A DNA stretch of 64,000 nucleotides from Sulfuracidifex tepidarius (GTDB lineage Archaea; Thermoproteota; Thermoprotei_A; Sulfolobales; Sulfolobaceae), in contig NZ_AP018929.1 in the NCBI RefSeq assembly GCF_008326425.1, forward strand, positions 1,874,875-1,938,874, read 5' to 3'. Numbering within the stretch: the stretch's first letter is position 1; each line of letters opens with the position of its first letter. Made by a program: the position numbers and the translations under genes. Below, in pieces: positions 57,833-64,000 of this stretch. Below the pieces are notes generated by a model that ran no database searches, was not told the DNA's origin, and was given only the letters and a program-made list of their open reading frames with translations.

Positions 57833-58705
57833 ATGATGATAGTCGAAGCTAAGGATTTGACTAAGAGGTACGGCGACTACGAGGCTCTACACTCCCTCTC
57901 TTTTGAGGTTCAGGAAGGAAGCATAGTTGCTATAGTTGGTCCTAACGGAGCGGGGAAATCGACACTCATCAGGTTGATCGCCGGAATGTTGAAGAGAACT
58001 AGCGGGATCATCCGTGTGTTCGGGAAAGACCCGTGGAGCGACTACGAGGCTCAAAGGAGGATATCCCTAGTTCTGGATAGGACTTATCTCCCCCAATTCT
58101 TGACGGTAGAGGAAGTCCTAAGGGACATGGCTTCCAAGTTCGGGAAAACCATGTCGGACGTCGTCCCACTCTTAGAGGAGTTTAGCGCTTCCGTGTTTCT
58201 GAAAAGTAAAATAAAGGACCTCTCCACTGGGACTAAGCAGAAAATTCAAATAATCTTCTCGCTTATCAAGGACCCGAGTTTAGTTCTCGCTGACGAACCC
58301 ACGGCTAACTTGGACATAGCTTCTAGGTTTGAAGTATACAACACTTTCCTGGAACTGAAGGAGCGAGGTGTTACCGTCATAATTTCATCCCATCTCGCAT
58401 CTGAATTGTTATCAATTTCAACTCATTTACTGGGAATCAATGGGGGGACCCTGAAGTACATGAACTCCGTCTCTACCTTGATCAGGGATGACTTGATGGA
58501 GGAGTTTTACGTGGTAGTAGATAACGTAAAGAAGGCGATTAACGCGTCGGCGGGTTTCAAGATAAAGGTTAAGGGAAACGAGATCAAGGTTAAGGGTGAT
58601 CTTGCAGATTTCGTGAGGGCGCTGACGTCCAGGGGAGTCAGGATACTCTACATCAGAAACTCCATACTGGAGAAGAGCGTCATGGGAGAACTGGGATGGA
58701 AATGA
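57833..58705 (+). CDS. ABC transporter ATP-binding protein
   Basis: A 290-residue ATPase. Walker A GPNGAGKST (about 37), Q-loop region LVLDRTYLP, signature LSTGTKQK (about 132), Walker B LVLADEPTANLD (about 152) and H-loop ISSHLAS (about 184). All motifs intact. The extra C-terminal ~75 residues contain beta strands. Pairs with the membrane proteins at 58740 and perhaps 59363; a typical ABC-2 exporter. Confidence 0.9.
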   Translation: MMIVEAKDLTKRYGDYEALHSLSFEVQEGSIVAIVGPNGAGKSTLIRLIAGMLKRTSGIIRVFGKDPWSDYEAQRRISLVLDRTYLPQFLTVEEVLRDMASKFGKTMSDVVPLLEEFSASVFLKSKIKDLSTGTKQKIQIIFSLIKDPSLVLADEPTANLDIASRFEVYNTFLELKERGVTVIISSHLASELLSISTHLLGINGGTLKYMNSVSTLIRDDLMEEFYVVVDNVKKAINASAGFKIKVKGNEIKVKGDLADFVRALTSRGVRILYIRNSILEKSVMGELGWK

Positions 58706-58739
58706 GTTCTTGCAGGATAGAAATGAGAGCTTGTAGAGA

Positions 58740-59366
58740 GTGAACTCCGTGGGTACATTATCTCTCATGTCAAAACACAAATATGGCTCTGCAGGAACGC
58801 TTACACTTGTGGAGATCTCGTTCATATTAGCTTCATCGCTAGTGATAGCGTTCAACTTGGACTTCCCTTACACCAGGGAAGTGATGGGAGGGAAGGAGGT
58901 CTCATTCATGAACTTCATGATAACCTTCGTAACTGCAATGTTCTCCATAATACCGGTGAGGAATGCTTCCTTCGGAATGTCACAAGACATTTCAGATGGA
59001 ACGTTTATGACTTTCGTTCAGATGGAGGGCAAGTTCAAAGCTTTCATTTACGCGTATCTCATGGACGTGCTGTACCCGATATCTATATTCCTGGTGGTCG
59101 GGACTCTAGTTCTTACTTTAGCAACGTTGAACTACCTGTGGTGGGCCGTAGAGAGCTTAACAGGTTATATGTTCGTGGCTAACTTGTCTTACACTTCGTC
59201 CTTGGTTCTCAGGAAGACGTTCAGAACTTTCATAGGTTCCGTTCTGTCGATTTTCATTTACTTAGCTATAATCTTTCTAGATCTAGGATCAATAGCCCTC
59301 TTAGCTGTGATAGACGTCCTCCTTCTGTCTTTCCTTTTGTACAAGTTCAGGTGCATCGAGATATGA
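58740..59366 (+). CDS. ABC-2-type membrane protein
   Basis: 208 residues from GTG 58740 (an ATG at 58770 is an alternative). Six helices; the segment FGMSQDISDGTFMTF (about 78-93) is the coupling helix type seen in ABC-2 permeases. Lies 34 bases after the ATPase. Its stop overlaps the next start (ATGA). Confidence 0.7.
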   Translation: MNSVGTLSLMSKHKYGSAGTLTLVEISFILASSLVIAFNLDFPYTREVMGGKEVSFMNFMITFVTAMFSIIPVRNASFGMSQDISDGTFMTFVQMEGKFKAFIYAYLMDVLYPISIFLVVGTLVLTLATLNYLWWAVESLTGYMFVANLSYTSSLVLRKTFRTFIGSVLSIFIYLAIIFLDLGSIALLAVIDVLLLSFLLYKFRCIEI

Positions 59367-59842
59367 TAGGCTATACTTTAGCTTCTTTAGGACTTCTGAT
59401 TCTGGCTTTCTCCTTCATAGCCTTACCTCTAAGCTCCTCCTACGTCACCACTTGGAACTTCACTTCTCCTCCATGGTTCACGAGGTCGGTAATACACGTC
59501 CATAACGGAAGTTTCGTTTTCACCAACTCTACGACTACTTTACTTCTGAATTCAAGCTTTAAGTTGAAGACATCAGGAACGTTCTCCCTTAAGGGTGAAG
59601 GAAACGCCTCCATAATTTTCCACGGCGTGAGATTGTTTTACGGATTCTATCCAAGGCTAGTTGGGTATTTGCTAACTGGGATAGGAGCCTTCATAGAGGC
59701 GTACCTTTTAGCTAAGAGGATGAAATGGGTGAGATTTAGCATGAAGGAAATAATCCTAAAGAAAGTAGGAAGAGAAAGAAGAAAAAAGGAAGGAAAGAAA
59801 ACCATGAAGAAAGGAAAGCAGAAAAAGAAGAGAACGATATGA
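59363..59842 (+). CDS. Two-helix protein with beta domain and very basic tail
   Basis: 159 residues from ATG 59363 (overlapping the upstream stop). An N-terminal helix, an extracytoplasmic domain of ~70 residues rich in N-x-T/S sites, a second helix (about 97-115) and a tail with more than half Lys/Arg (from about 135). The tail lies in the cytoplasm and could bind nucleic acid or phospholipid. Family not recognised. Confidence 0.55.
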   Translation: MIGYTLASLGLLILAFSFIALPLSSSYVTTWNFTSPPWFTRSVIHVHNGSFVFTNSTTTLLLNSSFKLKTSGTFSLKGEGNASIIFHGVRLFYGFYPRLVGYLLTGIGAFIEAYLLAKRMKWVRFSMKEIILKKVGRERRKKEGKKTMKKGKQKKKRTI

Positions 59843-59959
59843 TTCTTAAAAACGAAACAATTGAAGGCAGTCCTAATATAGCGAACAGCCTTTTTTTGTC
59901 AGTTAACTTGTACAAATTATATGTAGTGAATTTTTATTAGCCGTTTAACCTTAAATAAC

Positions 59960-60676
59960 ATGATCCCCTTGTTGTCAGCCCTTCACGTCTCTAAGAAATA
60001 CTTCTCCGAAGTCCTTCACGACATCACATTCAAAGTGGACAAAGAAAGAGTAGGTGTGATAGGGCTTCATTCCTCAGGAAAGAGCGTCCTTCTATCCATT
60101 CTCTCTGGGATCGAGAAACCCACCTCAGGTAAGGTTCTACTCGACGAGAGACCTCTGAACCCGTCCCTAGTAGCCTACATACCTCAGGCCCCACTTTTCG
60201 ACCCGCTGATGAAAGTTAAGGAGGTATGCAAGGGCTCTGACGTTGAAGGCGAGAGAAGGCTTGGTTCCTTGTCTTTGCTGGAAAAGAAGAAGGTTGCGTT
60301 CTGCATGACACCTGAGGCTGAGTATCTGGTATATGACGATTTCGACGAATCTCTCACAGACCTGGTGAAGGGCTTCAAGGGAGGTGTCGTTCTGTCAAGT
60401 GTAAGCCCTTCCAAGGTATGGAATGTGATAGACAAAGTGATAGTCCTCTCTAGAGGTAGAGTCGTCTTCTCGGGAAACAAGGAGAGTCTTAACTTCAAGG
60501 TAATAAGATTTAGGGACGGAAAGCAAATCAGGGAGACATGGGAGAGATCTGACAGCTTTGACGTCGAGAAAAGGCTCAACTCCTCTGGAGTTAAGTACGA
60601 CGTAATTGAGGCTAGTCCAGACGAGGCATTCTGGATGATCCTTTCAAGTAAGGGTGAGGAAAGGGAACTAGGGTAA
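59960..60676 (+). CDS. Degenerate ABC ATPase
   Basis: 238 residues. Walker A GLHSSGKS is intact, Q-loop YIPQAP present. The signature is replaced by GSLSLLEKKK, Walker B reads YLVYDDFDE with Asp where the catalytic Glu should be, and no H-loop His is seen (VVLSSVSPSK). So it probably binds ATP but hydrolyses poorly. It may pair with the intact ATPase at 57833 as the asymmetric half. Overlaps the convergent gene by nine bases. Confidence 0.75.
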   Translation: MIPLLSALHVSKKYFSEVLHDITFKVDKERVGVIGLHSSGKSVLLSILSGIEKPTSGKVLLDERPLNPSLVAYIPQAPLFDPLMKVKEVCKGSDVEGERRLGSLSLLEKKKVAFCMTPEAEYLVYDDFDESLTDLVKGFKGGVVLSSVSPSKVWNVIDKVIVLSRGRVVFSGNKESLNFKVIRFRDGKQIRETWERSDSFDVEKRLNSSGVKYDVIEASPDEAFWMILSSKGEERELG

Positions 60677-61648
60677 TGGTCTAGTCCTCACTGCCCTCCA
60701 TATGCCAACTCCTAATACTGTGATAGAGATCAAGACAGCTAAAAGGAGCTCGATTTCCTCTTCATGGTAAAATATTCCAGCTAACATGTAGCTCAGGATC
60801 AAAGGGGAGTACTTCACCCCCCTTCTTCCGGCTATGAGAACGACCCCCGTGAATGTGAGGAAAAACGAGAGGGAGAATACTACAAAGGGCAACACGTCCC
60901 ACACAACTAACCCTAGCGAGTTGCTGAGCGTAATGAAGGACACGGCTGACGAAAAAGCCATTAACAAAGTAGTGTAAAATAGCCTTCTAGTCAAGATCGT
61001 CATACCCTTCCCTATTCTCTTCAATAAGTCCATCTGCCCCCTAGGAAAAGGAATAAATTGAAAGAACGATATTACTCCTCCTACCGTCAACGTACACGCA
61101 AGGAGAAAGTAGACTGGCAAAGCGAAGTCGGTTAATCCGTTCACGTGGGACTCATGGTTCTTTATGGTGAAGACTCCCTCCTGCTCATCTCCACGAACAG
61201 TCGAGAGAGATGCGGAGATGTTCTCTCCCCTGATGAGGACATAAGATAAATCCCTCGACTGATAATGTCCTGCAGACATTGGCGATATAGCAAAGGTATA
61301 CGTTCCAAGAGAACTGAGGTTGAATCTTTCCTTCGTCCCCTGGGCAAATACAGTGACGTTGATGTTAAGCGGAGGTACGGTTGTTTCATTATACATAAAG
61401 ACTACGCTACCATTATCCGTGGAGACGGTTTCGTTGAACGAGGAGGAAGAGAACCTCACATACCCATTGAACGGTTCACCGTCATAGTTTACCAAGAACA
61501 TCGATACCTTCAGGGAAAAAGCTCCTTCTTCCACAACTCCAACTCCGTCAATTCCTGGGGGGTCGTAGAGATATGTCAGGCTAGAGGACAGGATCAAGAC
61601 GCTGAAGAGAAGAGCTACAATGATGACTCTCTCGATTTCGCTTTTCAT
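60668..61648 (-). CDS. Membrane protein with extracytoplasmic domain, ABC-locus partner
   Basis: 326 residues from MKSEIERV; a TATA-like TTTATTTAAT ~25-30 bases upstream supports this start against 61690. Helix 1 (about 5-25), an N-glycosylation-rich outer domain (about 30-175), then five helices. It may be a third membrane component of the ABC locus, but is on the other strand. Family not recognised. Confidence 0.6.
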   Translation of the reverse strand: MKSEIERVIIVALLFSVLILSSSLTYLYDPPGIDGVGVVEEGAFSLKVSMFLVNYDGEPFNGYVRFSSSSFNETVSTDNGSVVFMYNETTVPPLNINVTVFAQGTKERFNLSSLGTYTFAISPMSAGHYQSRDLSYVLIRGENISASLSTVRGDEQEGVFTIKNHESHVNGLTDFALPVYFLLACTLTVGGVISFFQFIPFPRGQMDLLKRIGKGMTILTRRLFYTTLLMAFSSAVSFITLSNSLGLVVWDVLPFVVFSLSFFLTFTGVVLIAGRRGVKYSPLILSYMLAGIFYHEEEIELLLAVLISITVLGVGIWRAVRTRPLP

Positions 61649-62034
61649 CAAAAAAGGGACGCTATACATAATTAAATAAATGTTCACCATAAAGGGACGA
61701 AAGTTTCTCCTTCTTAGATTTCAATATTTTCCGGTCTCCATGCGACTTAACAGTGTTCAGACGTTTGGTATGATTCGTGAACTTAACTTTTTTTCTCTAT
61801 CTAGAGTATCAAGGATTTGACGTAAAGCTTCCCTTGTTTTTCATCATTCTATATCTAGGAAATATTAAAATATTTATAGAAAGGAGGATTTTGTAATGAA
61901 AAAGAGAAAATGCTAATTGTATACAGACTAGATATTTTACGTAATACCCCTCCTAACTTTATGTCAGAGATATAATCCGTCTGTCCTAAAAAGTCTTTTA
62001 ACTATCATAAGAGTATCATGTAATTAGAGCTAAA
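61649..62034. other. Gene-free stretch
   Basis: AT-rich, no frame. The right end contains the presumed promoter of the mini-ORF at 62035 (AAGTCTTTTAACTATC about 45 bases before its ATG). Confidence 0.4.
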
Positions 62035-62100
62035 ATGGCAGGCAAGAAGGACAAGGCTCAGAAGAAAGACCAAGCAGCTCAAGGTCAGAAGAAACAGTAA
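62035..62100 (+). CDS. Mini-ORF, 21 residues, Lys/Gln rich
   Basis: MAGKKDKAQKKDQAAQGQKK plus a final Gln and TAA. Codon use is clean (AAG, GAC, CAG), a TATA-like region lies upstream, and T-rich runs (GTTTTTTGTTAGGGG, CCCCCTTTTCTTTTTG) follow downstream as for a terminated single transcript. No helix-breaking or hydrophobic residues; it would be an intrinsically disordered, basic peptide that could bind RNA or DNA. May also be chance. Confidence 0.4.
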   Translation: MAGKKDKAQKKDQAAQGQKKQ

Positions 62101-62125
62101 GACGTGAAGTCTTACCAAGGGCTTA

Positions 62126-62185
62126 AAAGTTAAGGTTGTTTTTTGTTAGGGGTTTTCCCCCTTTTCTTTTTGTTTTCAATACTTT
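62126..62185 (+). terminator. T-rich termination region after the mini-ORF
   Basis: Successive T-runs (GTTGTTTTTTGTTAG, CCCCCTTTTCTTTTTG) as used for archaeal transcript ends. Confidence 0.35.
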
Positions 62186-62247
62186 TAAAGTTGAAGTGAG
62201 GTTTGAGGGAAAGAAACGCATAGGGACGAAGACGTTTACAGAAAAAG

Positions 62248-62582
62248 GGGGTTAAGGGGGCGGAAAGCCTCGCCTCTCTGAGGCGGGAATGGATAGCCCC
62301 CTTTGTTTAAATACTTCTTTGTGAAATATCTTTCAGTGATGCTAATGACGCTCCTCCCCAGCTTGACCGAGGGCTTAGGACTGTGGGAGGAGCAATTAAT
62401 ATCTCTCCTTTCCTTTAAGGGACTAGAGCTTTGCGATGAAAGTCCCCTCTTTTCAAGTGGGGGGCTCTCTGGCTACCCCGACTGCCCACCAAATGAGAGA
62501 TGTAATCCCGAATAGATGGTGGGAACGATGAGCCACTCTGGAAGGGAACCCTCGCCGTGGCGGGGAGGAAGTCAGACATACA
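62248..62582 (+). mobile_element. IS200/IS605-like element remnant, copy 4 (different subtype)
   Basis: Left hairpin CGCCTC-TCT-GAGGCG followed by GGAATGGATAGCCCCC, and a right end GGAACCCTCGCCGTGGCGG with a second hairpin (CCTCGCC/GGCGGGG) then AGGAAGTCAG. The core differs from copies 1-3. Both ends resemble those of IS200/IS605 elements and the tnpB 3' end. No transposase. It fills the gap before the TPP enzyme gene, ending at its stop. Confidence 0.5.
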
Positions 62583-62583
62583 T

Positions 62584-64000
62584 TCATCTTCCCTCAGTGA
62601 CGACTTGTACAACTGAGGTCCTTCCCATCAAGGTCTCTCTCTTTGCTTCGCGTAAAGCGTCTCCCACCTCACTTGGATCCTCAACTAGCCTGAAGAACCC
62701 GTTGAACGACCTTACGGTCTCCCCTATTCTGAAGCGTTTGTATCTAGTCCCTTGAATAGGAAGTCTATCCATGACTGCGTCCACGTTCTCTTCCACAGCA
62801 AGGTAACCCGCGTTGTCGAATATCACTACCGTGACATGGGCCCTTGACGCTAAGGCGTAAAAAGCCTCCGGGACGCCGAGGATGAATGCGCCGTCTCCGA
62901 TAGCTACCACTGAGAACCCTCTTGACTCCATGGTACCTCCAACTGCTGCACCCAGAGTCCACCCTAAATGGTTAGACGACAAGTCGGAGAAGTAAGAGGA
63001 GAACTTCTCGGGCATGGCGAAGTTGGGGTCTAGTACGTACTCGTTGTATATAGTGTCTGGACTCAGCTTCCCTATCTCCCAGGACAAGTATCTTGGACTT
63101 ATGGGAGACTTAGTGGAGAGCTTCTCTGCCTCCTCTCTCACCTCTTCTCTCCAGTTCCTCAGCTTTGTTTCTCTTCTCCTTTTTAACTGGAGGTTATCCA
63201 GGAAGTCGGAGACGTTACTCTGCACGCACAAGTCGCATGGGAAACCGTAAGTAGGAAGGTAAGAATAGAGCGGATCTACATCTACCTTGATCACTTTTCC
63301 TCTCACCTTGTCGGGAGGAGACCAGGGGACTTCGCTCTCTAGTACTAATACCAGGTCGTGCTTTTCTAGATCCGTCGAGCGGAGCGCCATAGGGCCTGAG
63401 GACGGATAGTTCAAGACCTCTCCTGCGAAATTGAGAACCGGTATACCTGACCTATCGGCGAAACCTCTTAGGGAATTGAACCACATCTCTTTCCTCCCTG
63501 CTCTCCACGTTACTATCACGGGGTTCTCGCTCTCCTCTATCATCTTCACTGCAGCCTCTAAATCGCTCCTTCTCACTCCGGGCTCGTGGAGGGACGGTTT
63601 GACTCCGAGGAACTTACCTTCCTTCAACGTGACTTCTCTAGAGAACGTCACGTAAACCGGACCCCTGGGCTCGCTCATCGCGACTGAATACGCTCTCACT
63701 ATCGTTTGCTCTACCATGGAAGGGTCCTTTATCTCTATGTCTAGTTTCGTAATCTGTCTCACTATCTCACGTTGGTCTTTCACCTCTTGAGTCCAATGAG
63801 TCCTGAGGGTTTTCCCTGTCCCTCCTTCCGTGATAGGTGGTAGGCCGGAAAGTACAATGAGCGGTATCCTTGACGTGTACGCGTTCATGATAGCTCCGAG
63901 CGCGTTTCCGGTACCGGGCACGGTGTGGAGCAGGGCACACCCTATTCCCCCTTTCAGGGAAACTCCTATGGCTGCTGATACTGCTTCTAGTTCATGTCTG
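62584..64000 (-). CDS. Thiamine-diphosphate-dependent enzyme (acetolactate synthase/benzoylformate decarboxylase type), truncated by the window edge
   Basis: At least 472 residues; the frame is open to the right edge, where RHELEAVSAAIG is the conserved N-terminal-domain motif with the catalytic Glu expected further upstream. PGTGNALGAI follows, then a middle domain, and the TPP motif GDGAFILGVPEAFY...FDNAGY (GDG to DN, where most have NN). It decarboxylates or ligates 2-keto acids; no small regulatory subunit or other amino-acid gene is visible, so a role in branched-chain synthesis is not supported. The true start lies beyond the window. Confidence 0.85.
   Translation of the reverse strand, partial: RHELEAVSAAIGVSLKGGIGCALLHTVPGTGNALGAIMNAYTSRIPLIVLSGLPPITEGGTGKTLRTHWTQEVKDQREIVRQITKLDIEIKDPSMVEQTIVRAYSVAMSEPRGPVYVTFSREVTLKEGKFLGVKPSLHEPGVRRSDLEAAVKMIEESENPVIVTWRAGRKEMWFNSLRGFADRSGIPVLNFAGEVLNYPSSGPMALRSTDLEKHDLVLVLESEVPWSPPDKVRGKVIKVDVDPLYSYLPTYGFPCDLCVQSNVSDFLDNLQLKRRRETKLRNWREEVREEAEKLSTKSPISPRYLSWEIGKLSPDTIYNEYVLDPNFAMPEKFSSYFSDLSSNHLGWTLGAAVGGTMESRGFSVVAIGDGAFILGVPEAFYALASRAHVTVVIFDNAGYLAVEENVDAVMDRLPIQGTRYKRFRIGETVRSFNGFFRLVEDPSEVGDALREAKRETLMGRTSVVQVVTEGR

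Overview
The window is a chromosomal segment of an acidophilic, thermophilic archaeon of the order Sulfolobales (Metallosphaera, Sulfuracidifex or Acidianus type). The evidence is two aa3-type respiratory oxidase clusters of the Sox/Fox kind, sulfocyanins, Rieske proteins with archaeal architecture, a complete branched Entner-Doudoroff gene set, Sulfolobus-type RNase HI, a thermopsin-like exoenzyme, PaREP1 and DUF1404 proteins, and AT-rich promoters giving apparently leaderless mRNAs. I saw no rRNA, tRNA or CRISPR array.

Layout. (1) 1-10266 is a respiratory island. It holds an arsenite-oxidase-like (AioA-like) molybdopterin subunit running off the left edge, a DUF1404 membrane protein, a heme-copper oxidase subunit I and a CuA-containing subunit II, a hidden 46-residue membrane subunit, two tandem sulfocyanins whose cupredoxin domains are identical at DNA level, and an AioB-like Rieske protein flanked by two paralogous membrane proteins with a buried Cys-Cys pair. 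Read together, this looks like a closed electron path: substrate -> Mo enzyme -> Rieske -> sulfocyanin -> CuA -> heme-copper site -> O2. The Mo subunit lacks two of the four residues proposed to bind arsenite, so the substrate is open. (2) 10300-15620 holds a DUF4143 ATPase, a cation/Ca2+ exchanger, two DUF2173 (roadblock-like) proteins, an amidohydrolase-like protein and a TusA. (3) 15728-20779 is the branched Entner-Doudoroff pathway: GAPN and KDG kinase divergent from gluconate dehydratase and KD(P)G aldolase. (4) 21199-37701 is mixed: an MNT/HEPN pair, a metallo-hydrolase, a large thermopsin-like surface protein, a molybdopterin oxidoreductase, an SF2 helicase, small operons, Hsp20, an M20 peptidase, an MFS carrier and a ClC channel. 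(5) 39375-47059 is a second oxidase cluster, soxABC-like, with a CuA-less (quinol-type) subunit II, a second DUF1404, and a divergent Rieske gene followed by small membrane proteins. (6) 47117-53260 holds RNase HI and pirin, then a scarred region with a decayed VirB4-like conjugation ATPase, PaREP1, a broken unknown gene and a 106-bp direct repeat, ending in an MFS exporter. (7) 53375-64000 holds a Bcp peroxiredoxin, a surface protein, a radical-SAM-like protein without its cluster cysteines, an ABC-2 locus with one intact and one degenerate ATPase, a 21-residue Lys/Gln-rich mini-ORF, and a thiamine-diphosphate enzyme running off the right edge.

Mobile DNA shows as two dispersed families: a ~180-bp MITE-like element with imperfect terminal inverted repeats (four copies plus a tip), and ~300-bp remnants resembling IS200/IS605 ends without transposase (four copies plus a fragment), which may carry TnpB-guide-RNA-like scaffolds.
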